From Alteromonas sp. a30 (GTDB lineage Bacteria; Pseudomonadota; Gammaproteobacteria; Enterobacterales; Alteromonadaceae), in NCBI RefSeq assembly GCF_026788005.1, contig NZ_JABEPE010000001.1, forward strand, positions 453,363-517,362: a stretch of DNA of 64,000 nt. Reading direction: 5' to 3'. Shown in pieces: positions 9,941-19,046 of this stretch (positions are counted from its first letter, which is position 1; the number at the start of each line of letters is the position of its first letter). A program made the position numbers and the translations under genes. Under the pieces are notes generated by a model. It made no database searches. It was not told the origin of the DNA and saw only the letters and a program-made list of their open reading frames with translations.

Positions 9941-9969
9941 TTGACGACTCGAGCAGCATACTTTACCTT
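9941..9969 (+). promoter_or_regulatory. Candidate liu promoter
   Basis: TTGACG (9941-9946) and TACCTT (9964-9969) are separated by 17 bp, just before the LiuR operator-like repeats and about 40 bp before the liuR ATG. The spacing fits a sigma-70 promoter; activity is inferred. Confidence 0.4.
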
Positions 9970-9999
9970 TACGTAAACCAATAGTTACGTAAACGTAAA
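9968..9999. promoter_or_regulatory. Putative LiuR operator
   Basis: Two related elements, TTTACGTAAAC (9968-9978) and the palindrome TTACGTAAACGTAA (9985-9998; arms TTACGT/ACGTAA), lie between the divergent thiolase and liuR genes and end 10 bp before the liuR start. LiuR-type MerR regulators are known to bind such TTACGT-type palindromes upstream of branched-chain amino-acid catabolic genes, so autoregulation and control of both directions is likely. Confidence 0.65.
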
Positions 10000-10008
10000 G
10001 TTAAGGCA

Positions 10009-10404
10009 ATGACGGAAAGGATATATTCTATCGGGGAGCTGTCCAGAGAATTTGACATCACCCCAAGATCAATCCGCTTTTATGAGGAGCAAGGCTTACT
10101 TGCGCCTGAGCGAAATGGTCAAAACCGTGTCTATAAAAAGAAGGACCGTGTCAGGCTAAAACTAATATTACGAGGCAAACGCCTCGGGTTTTCCCTTTCC
10201 GAAGTCAAAACCCTATTTGAACTGTACGACGATAGTTCCAACTCGAAAGCGCAGTTGGAAGCAATGTTGCGCATGACGGAAGAAAAACGCGCCATTATGT
10301 TGCAACAAATGGACGATATTAAAATGTTAATGAGTGAACTTGATGATGTGGAATTCCGTTGTCGAGAAGAACTAGCTGAACTTGATGGAGGCTCAGAAGA
10401 ATGA
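10009..10404 (+). CDS. liuR: MerR-family regulator of leucine/isovalerate degradation
   Basis: MerR-type transcription factor of 131 residues. The N-terminal winged HTH is visible ([20 protein letters not shown], then [12 protein letters not shown]), followed by a C-terminal dimerisation coiled coil ([13 protein letters not shown] region). No metal-binding Cys cluster is present, as expected for LiuR rather than metal sensors. Its stop overlaps the liuA start by 4 bp, and it sits divergent to the thiolase with a palindromic operator between. Known LiuR proteins repress liu genes until a pathway intermediate is present. Confidence 0.9.
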   Translation: MTERIYSIGELSREFDITPRSIRFYEEQGLLAPERNGQNRVYKKKDRVRLKLILRGKRLGFSLSEVKTLFELYDDSSNSKAQLEAMLRMTEEKRAIMLQQMDDIKMLMSELDDVEFRCREELAELDGGSEE

Positions 10405-11570
10405 ACGCACCCTACCCTACTTTAAACTTCGGCTTAGGCGAAGAAATCGACATGTTACGCGATCAAGTATATGCCTTTTCGCAAGGTGAGATTGCCCCAC
10501 TTGCAGAAAAGACCGATGCCGAAAACTACTTCCCTAACGAACTCTGGTCAAAACTGGGCGAAATGGGGTTATTAGGCGTGACGGTCTCTGAAGAATATGG
10601 CGGCGTAGACATGGGTTATCTCGCGCACGTTGTGGCGATGGAAGAAGTCAGCCGCGCCTCTGCGGGCATTGGCCTAAGCTACGGTGCACACTCTAACTTA
10701 TGCGTAAACCAAATCTTCAAAAATGGTTCAGCAGAGCAAAAAGCTAAGTATCTCCCCAAATTGGTTTCTGGTGAACATGTTGGCGCATTAGCCATGAGTG
10801 AACCAAACGCGGGTTCAGACGTAGTAAGCATGAAATTGCGCGCCGAGAAAAAGGGCGATCGTTACATACTAAACGGCAACAAAATGTGGATCACTAATGG
10901 TCCAGACGCTCACACTTATGTGATTTATGCCAAAACCGATGTTAATGCGGGCTCTCGTGGCATCACCGCCTTCATCGTTGAGCGCGACTTCCCAGGTTTT
11001 AGTCGTGCACAAAAGCTCGACAAACTAGGTATGCGTTCATCTAACACTTGTGAGTTGGTTTTCGACAACTGCGAAGTGCCAGAAGAAAACATTCTGGGTG
11101 AATTAGGCGGCGGTGTTCGCGTCCTTATGAGCGGCTTGGATTACGAACGTTTAGTGTTGTCAGGCGGCCCCTTAGGCATTATGCAGTCGTGTATGGATTT
11201 GGTTGTGCCTTACATCCATGACCGCAAACAATTTGGTCAATCCATTGGAGAATTCCAGCTAGTTCAAGGCAAGGTTGCTGACATGTACACGCAGATGAAT
11301 GCGGCACGCGCTTATGTTTACACTGTTGCCAAAGCGTGTGACCGAGGTGAAACCACACGTAAAGATGCGGCTGCTGTGATCCTCTATTCTGCCGAGTTAG
11401 CGACCAAAATGGCACTTGATGCTATTCAGCTTTTAGGCGGCAATGGTTATATCAACGAATTCCCTGCGGGCCGTTTGCTGCGCGATGCGAAGCTGTATGA
11501 GATTGGCGCAGGCACCTCGGAAATTCGTCGTATGTTGATTGGCCGCGAATTGTTTAAAGAGTCTGAGTAA
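10401..11570 (+). CDS. liuA: Isovaleryl-CoA dehydrogenase
   Basis: FAD-dependent acyl-CoA dehydrogenase converting isovaleryl-CoA to 3-methylcrotonyl-CoA. The domains run in the standard order: helical N-terminal domain, beta domain with [14 protein letters not shown] and MWITNGPDA, and C-terminal helical domain ending [16 protein letters not shown]. The motif [15 protein letters not shown] carries the Glu in the place used as catalytic base by isovaleryl-CoA dehydrogenases, which separates it from other acyl-CoA dehydrogenases. The length (389) is normal. It is translationally coupled to liuR by an ATGA overlap. A 600-bp repeat-rich spacer follows before liuB. Confidence 0.93.
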   Translation: MNAPYPTLNFGLGEEIDMLRDQVYAFSQGEIAPLAEKTDAENYFPNELWSKLGEMGLLGVTVSEEYGGVDMGYLAHVVAMEEVSRASAGIGLSYGAHSNLCVNQIFKNGSAEQKAKYLPKLVSGEHVGALAMSEPNAGSDVVSMKLRAEKKGDRYILNGNKMWITNGPDAHTYVIYAKTDVNAGSRGITAFIVERDFPGFSRAQKLDKLGMRSSNTCELVFDNCEVPEENILGELGGGVRVLMSGLDYERLVLSGGPLGIMQSCMDLVVPYIHDRKQFGQSIGEFQLVQGKVADMYTQMNAARAYVYTVAKACDRGETTRKDAAAVILYSAELATKMALDAIQLLGGNGYINEFPAGRLLRDAKLYEIGAGTSEIRRMLIGRELFKESE

Positions 11571-11601
11571 TTTGAATAAACGCTGCTCATCTACAGACCG
11601 G

Positions 11602-11746
11602 TTTCAAACTATCAGTTACCTGTAGAGAATTAGGAGCAAGTCCTCAGCCGCAAGGACGCGGCCACAGAAGTTATATGAGCGCCTACATGGAGGTATTTAC
11701 GGCGAGTTTGCGATAAGTCTCTATGGGGTGACTGACAATGAAACAC
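11602..11746 (+). repeat. Dispersed element with inverted ends, copy A
   Basis: About 145 bp bounded by AACTATCAGTTACC and GGTGACTGACAAT, which are imperfect inverted repeats of each other. The inside holds TAGAGAATTAGGAGCAA, CTCAGCCGCA and TACATGGAGGTATTTACGG, then CGAGTTTGCGATAA and TCTCTATGGGG. A second copy lies in the opposite orientation near 54330-54463, inside the injection-system cluster. Copy A has about 12 extra bases in its middle. It looks like a small non-autonomous or palindromic repeat family; no transposase is linked. Confidence 0.8.
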
Positions 11747-11766
11747 CGTTGTTTAGGTTAACCAAA

Positions 11767-11936
11767 TAAGCTAGCTAAGCTAACAAAATAGGTTAGCTAG
11801 ATAAGCTAACAAATTAAGCTAGCGAACTAAGCTAACAAATTAAGCTAGCGAACTAAGCTAACAAAATAGGTTAGCTAGATAAGCTAACAAATTAAGCTAG
11901 CGAGCTAAGCTAACAAGTTAGGTTAACTAGATAAGC
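11767..11936. repeat. 13-bp tandem repeat array between liuA and liuB
   Basis: Twelve full units of 13 bp (11776-11931) with partial units at both ends. Units alternate between TAAGCTAACAAAT, TAAGCTAGCGAAC and TAGGTTAGCTAGA types. Because GCTAAC and GTTAGC are reverse complements, neighbouring units can pair into short hairpins. The period is not a multiple of three and no frame is used. Confidence 0.9.
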
Positions 11937-12104
11937 AGCGTGCTTGGTGATAGCTTGAACAAAAGATGAAAAACGAAAACACGCTACAAGTTCATCCATG
12001 AACGCTCGACCTCGGCATCCATGCCTCGGACGGTTTTCTTTCTTTTCATTTTTTCTTCTCTATCCCCTTTGCATTGCCAACTTAGATTTAGCCAAGCTAA
12101 TTGC

Positions 12105-12156
12105 TAATCTCTTGAATTAATCTCTTGAGTTAGTTTCTTAAATTAGCCCCTTGAAT
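12105..12156. repeat. Second 13-bp tandem array upstream of liuB
   Basis: Four adjacent 13-bp units: TAATCTCTTGAAT, TAATCTCTTGAGT, TAGTTTCTTAAAT and TAGCCCCTTGAAT. They end about 23 bp before the liuB start and 14 bp before its GGAGAG ribosome binding site. The unit sequence differs from the array at 11767-11936, but the period and the leading TAR are shared. Between the arrays are two short hairpins, TTCATCCATGAA and GGCATCCATGCC. Confidence 0.85.
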
Positions 12157-12179
12157 AACCTGTTGCACTGGAGAGTCAT

Positions 12180-13787
12180 GTGCCACAAATAAAAAGCAAA
12201 ATTAACGACAAGTCTCAAGAATTTGCGGAAAACCAACAACATATGTTGGCGCAAGTTAACGACCTGCGCGATAAAATCGCTCAAATCAAACTCGGTGGCG
12301 GCGAGAAGTCCAATAAACGCCATACCGATCGCGGAAAACTACTTCCTCGCGAACGTATTAACGCCCTGCTTGATCCGGGTTCACCCTTCCTTGAGTTTTC
12401 ACAACTCGCCGCATGGGAAGTGTATGAGGACTACGTACCTGCCGCCGGCATTATTTGCGGCATTGGGCGCGTTTCCGGTCAAGAATGCGTTATCGTTGCC
12501 AACGATGCCACGGTAAAAGGTGGTACATATTATCCGCTCACGGTTAAAAAGCATTTACGCGCGCAAACCATTGCAGAACAAAATAATCTGCCATGTATTT
12601 ATTTAGTTGATTCAGGCGGCGCCAACTTACCGCGCCAAGACGATGTATTCCCTGATCGCGAACATTTCGGACGCATCTTCTTTAATCAGGCGAATTTGTC
12701 GGGTCAGAATATCCCACAAATCGCCGTGGTAATGGGCTCTTGTACGGCCGGAGGCGCTTATGTGCCGGCAATGGCAGACGAATCCATTATCGTAAAAAAC
12801 CAAGGCACCATTTTTCTTGGTGGACCACCTTTAGTCAAAGCGGCAACCGGTGAAGTCGTCAGTGCCGAAGACTTGGGGGGCGGCGATGTACATTGCCGAA
12901 CTTCTGGAGTGGTAGATCACCTTGCTAATAACGATCATCACGCGCTACAACTGGCTCGTGATGCTGTAGCAAGATTAAACCGCACTAAACAGCCCAGTAT
13001 TGATATTCGTGCTCCTCAAGAACCGCTTTATGATCCGAAAAGCATTTACGGCGTGATCCCCAAAGATACCCGCAAACAATACGATGTACGAGAAGTTATC
13101 GCACGTATTGTCGACGGTTCCGAATTTGACGAATTTAAATCACTGTACGGGACAACGTTGGTGTGCGGTTTTGCCCGCATTATGGGTTATCCGGTCGGGA
13201 TTGTGGCCAACAACGGCATACTCTTCTCCGAGTCAGCATTAAAAGGCGCACACTTCATTGAGCTTTGTGCCCAACGTAAAATTCCGTTGGTATTCTTGCA
13301 AAACATCACTGGTTTCATGGTGGGTAAACAATACGAATCCGGCGGCATTGCCAAAAACGGCGCGAAAATGGTCACAGCCGTTGCTTGTGCCAAAGTACCT
13401 AAGTTTACCGTGCTGATTGGCGGTAGTTTTGGTGCCGGTAACTACGGCATGTGTGGTCGCGCTTATGACCCACGCTTCATGTTTATGTGGCCTAACTCTC
13501 GCATCTCCGTAATGGGCGGTGAACAAGCTGCTGGCGTACTTGCCACGGTAAAACGCGACCAAAAAGAGCGCGCAGGTGAAGAATGGTCCACAGAAGAAGA
13601 ACAGAGCTTTAAGCAGCCGATTATCGACACCTACGAAGAACAAGGTCATCCCTATTACGCTTCTGCGCGTTTATGGGACGATGGCGTTATCGACCCCGCC
13701 GACACGCGCCATGTATTAGGTTTAAGCTTATCCGCTGCGCTAAATAACCCCATTGAAGAAACACGCTTCGGCGTCTTCAGAATGTAG
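12180..13787 (+). CDS. liuB: Methylcrotonoyl-CoA carboxylase, carboxyltransferase (beta) subunit
   Basis: Carboxyltransferase subunit that moves CO2 from biotin on LiuD to 3-methylcrotonyl-CoA, giving 3-methylglutaconyl-CoA. The family motifs are clear: [20 protein letters not shown] near the N-terminus, [47 protein letters not shown] and [18 protein letters not shown]. The length (535) is that of MCC-beta. The start is GTG with GGAGAG upstream. It follows the repeat-rich spacer and precedes liuC by 9 bp. Confidence 0.95.
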   Translation: MPQIKSKINDKSQEFAENQQHMLAQVNDLRDKIAQIKLGGGEKSNKRHTDRGKLLPRERINALLDPGSPFLEFSQLAAWEVYEDYVPAAGIICGIGRVSGQECVIVANDATVKGGTYYPLTVKKHLRAQTIAEQNNLPCIYLVDSGGANLPRQDDVFPDREHFGRIFFNQANLSGQNIPQIAVVMGSCTAGGAYVPAMADESIIVKNQGTIFLGGPPLVKAATGEVVSAEDLGGGDVHCRTSGVVDHLANNDHHALQLARDAVARLNRTKQPSIDIRAPQEPLYDPKSIYGVIPKDTRKQYDVREVIARIVDGSEFDEFKSLYGTTLVCGFARIMGYPVGIVANNGILFSESALKGAHFIELCAQRKIPLVFLQNITGFMVGKQYESGGIAKNGAKMVTAVACAKVPKFTVLIGGSFGAGNYGMCGRAYDPRFMFMWPNSRISVMGGEQAAGVLATVKRDQKERAGEEWSTEEEQSFKQPIIDTYEEQGHPYYASARLWDDGVIDPADTRHVLGLSLSAALNNPIEETRFGVFRM

Positions 13788-13796
13788 GAGTTCAAC

Positions 13797-14585
13797 ATGT
13801 CTGAATCTGTTTTATTCTCGGTTGATAATAGAGGCGTTGCCACCGTTACCCTAAACCGTCCAGAAAAGCACAATGCCTTTGACGATGCGTTAATTGCTGA
13901 GCTTTCTAGCACGTTTGATAAAGTGGCTGCGGATGACAGCATCCGTGTGATGATCTTGGCATCTGAAGGCAAAAGCTTTTGTGCCGGTGCCGACCTAAGC
14001 TGGATGCAGCGCATGGCAGAATACGGCTTCGAGGAAAACCTCGCCGATGCCAACGCCCTTGCAGACATGCTTTGGAAGCTTAACTTCATGCCAAAACCCA
14101 CTATCGCGAGGGTGCAAGGTGCCGCATTTGGTGGTGCCGTTGGTTTGGTTGCTTGTTGCGACATGGCGATTGGTAGCAAGCTTAGCAAATTCTGCTTAAG
14201 TGAAGTGAAATTAGGCTTAGTCCCAGCCACCATCAGCCCTTATGTTATTGACGCTATTGGCGCGCGTTTGTCTCGCCGTTACTTCACCACCGCCGAAGTC
14301 TTTTCTTCACAGCAAGCCTACGAAATGGGTTTGTTAAGCGAGTCAGTAACCGAAGAAGAGCTAGATGGCAAAATTGAAGACCTCGTTGGCAAAATTTTGA
14401 AAAATGGCCCGGTGGCCGTAGGTGCTGCCAAACAACTGATTTTTGACGTGGCTAATCGCCCGATGGACAAAACCATCGCGCAAGAAACCAGCCAATGCAT
14501 CGCCAACATTCGTGTCTCACAAGAAGGTCAGGAAGGTTTACATGCCTTCTTAGAAAAACGTGCCCCTAACTGGCAGAAGGACTAA
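13797..14585 (+). CDS. liuC: Methylglutaconyl-CoA hydratase
   Basis: Crotonase-family enzyme of 262 residues, assigned by fold and operon position to hydration of 3-methylglutaconyl-CoA to HMG-CoA. The oxyanion-hole segments are visible as SFCAGADLSWM and VQGAAFGGAVGLVACCD. Catalytic residues follow in CLSEVKLGLVPATISPYV. It is tightly packed between liuB and liuD (9 bp and 2 bp gaps), which gives the specific assignment; sequence alone would only say enoyl-CoA hydratase family. Confidence 0.92.
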   Translation: MSESVLFSVDNRGVATVTLNRPEKHNAFDDALIAELSSTFDKVAADDSIRVMILASEGKSFCAGADLSWMQRMAEYGFEENLADANALADMLWKLNFMPKPTIARVQGAAFGGAVGLVACCDMAIGSKLSKFCLSEVKLGLVPATISPYVIDAIGARLSRRYFTTAEVFSSQQAYEMGLLSESVTEEELDGKIEDLVGKILKNGPVAVGAAKQLIFDVANRPMDKTIAQETSQCIANIRVSQEGQEGLHAFLEKRAPNWQKD

Positions 14586-14587
14586 CC

Positions 14588-16618
14588 ATGTTTAAAAAAC
14601 TCTTAATCGCCAACCGTGGCGAAATTGCATGTCGCGTCATTCGTACTGCAAAGCAAATGGGAATTAGCACGGTAGCCGTATACTCAGACGCCGATGCTCA
14701 CGCCCTACATGTTCAATCTGCCGATGAAGCTGTGCATATTGGCCCATCACCAGCAAAAGACAGCTATCTACAAGGCGAAAAAATTATCGAGATCGCCAAG
14801 GAGCTTGGTGTGGATGCGATTCATCCGGGTTACGGTTTCTTGTCTGAAAACGCTGATTTTTGCCGCTTGTGTGAACAAAACAACATTGAGTTTGTTGGCC
14901 CACCGGTTGGCGCTATTGAAGCCATGGGCAGCAAATCTGCGGCAAAACGCATTATGGAAGAGGCCAATGTACCATTAGTGCCGGGCTATCATGGCGACGA
15001 CCAATCACCAGAAGTCATCAAAAAAGCCGCCGATGATATGGGCTACCCTGTGCTCTTAAAAGCGGCCGCGGGTGGCGGCGGCAAAGGGATGCGTCAGGTG
15101 TGGTCGGAATCAGAATTCGATGCAGCTCTGGCTGCCGCGAAGCGCGAATCCATGAATAGCTTCAGCGACGACCATATGTTAGTGGAGAAATATCTCACAC
15201 AACCGCGTCACGTTGAAATTCAAGTGTTCTGCGACAAATCCGGCAACGGCGTGTACTTATTTGAACGCGATTGTTCTGTGCAACGTCGCCACCAAAAAGT
15301 CATTGAAGAAGCGCCTGCGCCGGGCATGACAGAGTCCTTGCGCCAGCAAATGGGTGAAGCCGCGTTAAAAGCTGCCAAAGCCATTGACTATGTAGGCGCA
15401 GGAACCGTGGAATTTTTATTAGATTCCGATGGTTCATTCTATTTCATGGAAATGAACACGCGTTTGCAGGTTGAACATCCCGTCACGGAACTTATTTCGG
15501 GCCAAGACTTGGTTGAATGGCAACTCCGCGTTGCCAACGGAGAGCCATTACCGAAACAACAAAGCGAACTGCGTATTAACGGTCATGCTTTTGAGGCCCG
15601 CGTTTATGCGGAAGACCCCAACAACGAGTTCTTACCAGCAACCGGCAATCTCACCTACTTGCAACCGCCACTGGAAAACCGCTATGTGCGGGTAGATACC
15701 GGTGTATTGCAAGGCGATGATGTATCGGTTTACTACGACCCAATGATTGCCAAACTGATTGTATGGGACGAAAGCCGCGACAAGGCGCTCGCTCGTTTAA
15801 CCAAAGCCCTGAGCGAATATCGCATTAAAGGTTTGGTCAACAACATTCCGTTTTTGTACAACCTTGCGAAGTCTGCTCCCTTCCAAAATGCCGAATTAGA
15901 CACGAGCTTTATCGAAAAACATAACGACATTTTGTTCGTTGAACACAGCGCCAATGTTGAGCAGTTTGTACCAATGATGGCCGTGGTGCTGTTAATGCAA
16001 AAACAAGCCGACCTGCGTGCTAGCAACCAGCGCGTTATTGCCGATAAAGACCCTTACTCACCTTGGGCAACCACCGATGCATGGCGCGCTAACGAAACCC
16101 ATCAACAGCATGTTGCGCTTGATGTGGGTGGTGATGTTCATGAAGTGGAAGTTGAGCAAAAAGAAGCCAACAACCACACCCAAGAACATAGTTTTGTTGT
16201 GCATTATAACGGTCATACATCACACATCAGCGTAAAACGCCAAGGTGATGTGTTTAACTTCAACGCTAACGGCCATCGTCAAGCGATTACCATCGCCCAA
16301 GACGATACTGGCTTCTCGCTTTATGCTAGTAAAGTCGCGCTGCATTTTGCTGAGCATAAGCCGGACCTTGGCTTAACAGACGAAGATCACGGCGCTGCCG
16401 GTTTCACCGCCCCCATGAACGGTACGGTAGTGAAATTGCTAGCCGATGTTGGGGACACCGTTGAAAAAGGCCAAGCATTAATGATTATGGAAGCCATGAA
16501 AATGGAACACGTACTTAATGCGCCCGCCACCGGTAAAGTCACTGAGTTCTTCTACCAAGAAGGCGATTTAGTCGACGGTGGCGCTGAGCTTTTAGCTTTT
16601 GAAGCGAGCGAGGAATAA
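14588..16618 (+). CDS. liuD: Methylcrotonoyl-CoA carboxylase, biotin carboxylase (alpha) subunit
   Basis: ATP-grasp biotin carboxylase with its own biotin carrier domain, the partner of LiuB. The biotin carboxylase domain spans residues 1 to about 445: LIANRGEIACRVIRTA, the ATP-binding KAAAGGGGKGMR, and EMNTRLQVEHPVTE. The C-terminal carrier domain has the biotinylation motif MEAMKMEH near residue 637. The length (676) and domain order match MCC-alpha. It lies 2 bp after liuC and 3 bp before liuE, so it is one operon. Confidence 0.95.
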   Translation: MFKKLLIANRGEIACRVIRTAKQMGISTVAVYSDADAHALHVQSADEAVHIGPSPAKDSYLQGEKIIEIAKELGVDAIHPGYGFLSENADFCRLCEQNNIEFVGPPVGAIEAMGSKSAAKRIMEEANVPLVPGYHGDDQSPEVIKKAADDMGYPVLLKAAAGGGGKGMRQVWSESEFDAALAAAKRESMNSFSDDHMLVEKYLTQPRHVEIQVFCDKSGNGVYLFERDCSVQRRHQKVIEEAPAPGMTESLRQQMGEAALKAAKAIDYVGAGTVEFLLDSDGSFYFMEMNTRLQVEHPVTELISGQDLVEWQLRVANGEPLPKQQSELRINGHAFEARVYAEDPNNEFLPATGNLTYLQPPLENRYVRVDTGVLQGDDVSVYYDPMIAKLIVWDESRDKALARLTKALSEYRIKGLVNNIPFLYNLAKSAPFQNAELDTSFIEKHNDILFVEHSANVEQFVPMMAVVLLMQKQADLRASNQRVIADKDPYSPWATTDAWRANETHQQHVALDVGGDVHEVEVEQKEANNHTQEHSFVVHYNGHTSHISVKRQGDVFNFNANGHRQAITIAQDDTGFSLYASKVALHFAEHKPDLGLTDEDHGAAGFTAPMNGTVVKLLADVGDTVEKGQALMIMEAMKMEHVLNAPATGKVTEFFYQEGDLVDGGAELLAFEASEE

Positions 16619-16621
16619 GCC

Positions 16622-17551
16622 ATGAATCACACTTCAATGGCCTACCCCAAACGCGCTACCATTTTCGAAATGGGGCCAAGAGATGGCCTGCAAAACGAAA
16701 AAACATTGATCAAGATTGAAGACAAAATCGAGCTGGTAGCAGGTTTAGCAGAAGCGGGATTAGTAAAAATTGAAACGGGCTCATTTGTGTCGCCCAAATG
16801 GGTGCCGCAAATGGCGGACAGTGGTGAAATCTTCAAACGCATTGAGCGCAAAAGCGGTGTGCACTACACCGCCCTAACGCCAAACATGAAAGGTTTCGAA
16901 GCTGCACTTGCCGCCAAGGTTAGCGAAGTGGCGATTTTTGGTGCCGCCTCAGAAAGCTTCACGCAAAAAAACATAAACTGTTCCATTGCCGAAAGTATCG
17001 AGCGTTTCCAACCTATTATGGACGCAGCAAAAGCGCACAACATTCCCGTAAGAGGCTATGTATCTTGCGTGGTAGGCTGCCCTTATGAGGGTGATATTGC
17101 CCCAGAAAAAGTCGCCGAAGTGAGCCAAATCTTATTTGAGATGGGCTGCTACGAAATCTCATTAGGCGACACTATTGGCGTAGGAACACCGGTTAAAATT
17201 CAACAAATGTTGGATGCGGTCATTGCTAAAGTGCCAGTGGAGAAGCTTGCGGTTCACTTCCACGACACCTACGGCCAAGCACTTCCGAACATTCTTGTTG
17301 CCTTGCAAAATGGCATTAGTGTCATTGATAGTTCAGTAGCGGGGCTTGGTGGCTGCCCTTATGCCAAGGGCGCGTCTGGGAATGTGTCTACCGAAGATGT
17401 TGTATACATGCTGCATGGCATGGGCATTGAGACTGGCATCGACTTGGACAAACTAGTACAAGTAAGTGCCAAAATTATGGGGGCGTTACAACGTCAACCG
17501 CAATCGAAAGTATCGCTTGCGTATCTGGCCAAAAGCCAAACGACCGCATAA
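16622..17551 (+). CDS. liuE: Hydroxymethylglutaryl-CoA lyase
   Basis: Cleaves HMG-CoA to acetoacetate and acetyl-CoA, the last liu step. A TIM-barrel of the HMGL family: the N-terminal metal/substrate motif [11 protein letters not shown], the His pair motif [13 protein letters not shown], and the active-site Cys loop [20 protein letters not shown]. The length (309) is normal. It is the last gene of the liu operon and is followed by a strong terminator. Confidence 0.95.
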   Translation: MNHTSMAYPKRATIFEMGPRDGLQNEKTLIKIEDKIELVAGLAEAGLVKIETGSFVSPKWVPQMADSGEIFKRIERKSGVHYTALTPNMKGFEAALAAKVSEVAIFGAASESFTQKNINCSIAESIERFQPIMDAAKAHNIPVRGYVSCVVGCPYEGDIAPEKVAEVSQILFEMGCYEISLGDTIGVGTPVKIQQMLDAVIAKVPVEKLAVHFHDTYGQALPNILVALQNGISVIDSSVAGLGGCPYAKGASGNVSTEDVVYMLHGMGIETGIDLDKLVQVSAKIMGALQRQPQSKVSLAYLAKSQTTA

Positions 17552-17567
17552 AAATAAACCAATCTTT

Positions 17568-17603
17568 AAATAGCGACTTGTTTTCAACACTGTCGCTATT
17601 TTT
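17568..17603 (+). terminator. Rho-independent terminator of the liu operon
   Basis: A perfect 10-bp stem AAATAGCGAC/GTCGCTATTT with a 14-nt loop, starting 17 bp after the liuE stop; the 3' arm ends in a run of five T. Confidence 0.85.
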
Positions 17604-17799
17604 CCCTATATCTTAATTTTAAGTATTTTTTTATCCGAAAATAATTCTTTATTTCTTTTCGTACATTTTATTCCATTAGAAAACTTGAATAATTGGTCAA
17701 CAACCGATATATGTTAGCTGTTTTAACAAGTCTATATGTTTTAAACACATATAGTAAAACTCGCCACTCAACAAAAGAAATAAAAAAGAATAAAACGTT

Positions 17800-18999
17800 T
17801 TGTCTCATTTATATTCAACTATTGATTCAACGAATCAAGCAAGCCAGCTTGATCAAGTTTGCGTTCCTCCTGAATATGGACCACAAGTTTTATTTTTTAG
17901 CGGCGGTTCGGCTCTGCATAAAACATGTCAGGCCCTCATTGAGCATACACACAATTCAATTCACTTACTAACGCCTTTCGATTCAGGTGGCAGCACAGCG
18001 GAATTACGCAAACATTTAAACATCCCGGCTTTGGGTGATTTACGCGCACGATTAATTGCGCTAGTTGATAAAAAAAGAGAGGATTATTGCGAAATTATTG
18101 CCCTCTTTTCACACCGATTTAGTTCGACTATTTCACAAAAAGATGCACTCAACGTTTTGCAAAACCTCATTATTGGTCATGTAAAAAATATCAGTAAAAT
18201 TTCACAACCTTTAAGGGAAATAATTCAACACTATTTGCGTGTTTTTGTAAAAAGCATCAATAACGATTTTAATTTTAGTCGAGCCTCAATTGGTAATTTA
18301 ATTTTGGCGGGTGGTTACTTAACATATAAGCAATTAGAGCCATGCTTGTTTGAGTTATCTGACAAAATGTCTATCCGAGGTAAAGTACGACTCACAGTAA
18401 ATGAAAACTTTCATCTAGTGGCATCACTAGAAAACGGTGAAACCTTAATTGGTCAACATAAAATTACTGGAAAAGAGACCTCACCAATCCGCAGCCCTAT
18501 TAGCTCAATCCACCTTTCAGCAGAGCTACACAACAACCATCCGGTGAATTGCTGTATATCCGATATAAACCGCAAGCTCATAGAAAATGCCGATTTGATT
18601 TGCTATCCACCCGGCAGTTTTTACAGCAGTATCGTTGCCAACTTCCTACCCTATGGCGTTTCTCAGGCTATTAATAATAACCTTAATGCAAAAATTTACA
18701 TTCCAAACTTGGGGAAAGATCCTGAAAGTCTTGGGCTTTCTACTAATGATAACATTGAAAAAATTGTAAGATTTTTAGGGAAACACCTATCTGTAAATAA
18801 AGGATATGAAAACAAACCGAGTAATTTGCTAACTCATATATTAATTGACCATAATAAACAGTATTATAATGGTCCAGTTAATGAAACCAAATGGAGAAAA
18901 CTCGGCATTCAGGTAATAAAGCGCGATTTAATCTCTGATAAATACGCCCCTTATTACGATCCCGAGAAACTGTCAAAAGCAGTCCTGTCACTTGGTTGA
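17800..18999 (+). CDS. CofD/YvcK-like protein
   Basis: Protein of the CofD-like superfamily, which includes the F420 enzyme CofD and the bacterial gluconeogenesis factor YvcK. The N-terminus shows FFSGGSALHKTCQAL and LTPFDSGGSTAELRK followed by LGDLRARLIAL. Further on come AGGYLT and the late motif DLICYPPGSFYSSIVANFL. The length and motifs resemble the CofD-related branch called the GAK system, but no other GAK genes are nearby. The substrate is unknown. The start is uncertain: the only start-like codon near the conserved N-terminus is TTG at 17800, without a clear ribosome binding site. The outer-membrane gene follows 47 bp on. Confidence 0.75.
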   Translation: MSHLYSTIDSTNQASQLDQVCVPPEYGPQVLFFSGGSALHKTCQALIEHTHNSIHLLTPFDSGGSTAELRKHLNIPALGDLRARLIALVDKKREDYCEIIALFSHRFSSTISQKDALNVLQNLIIGHVKNISKISQPLREIIQHYLRVFVKSINNDFNFSRASIGNLILAGGYLTYKQLEPCLFELSDKMSIRGKVRLTVNENFHLVASLENGETLIGQHKITGKETSPIRSPISSIHLSAELHNNHPVNCCISDINRKLIENADLICYPPGSFYSSIVANFLPYGVSQAINNNLNAKIYIPNLGKDPESLGLSTNDNIEKIVRFLGKHLSVNKGYENKPSNLLTHILIDHNKQYYNGPVNETKWRKLGIQVIKRDLISDKYAPYYDPEKLSKAVLSLG

Positions 19000-19046
19000 T
19001 TTTAAGGTCAAAAAAAGAAACACTTTGCCACTATGGTGATTAAGTA

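Noticed and set aside
11602..11746. Reading the dispersed element as a gene for a nine-residue peptide
   Set aside because: The ATG-to-TAA string is conserved in both copies but has no clear ribosome binding site; the whole element, not just the string, is conserved.
17693..17971. 92-codon plus-strand open frame overlapping the CofD-like gene
   Set aside because: It overlaps the conserved N-terminus of the CofD-like protein in another frame and lies in AT-rich DNA.
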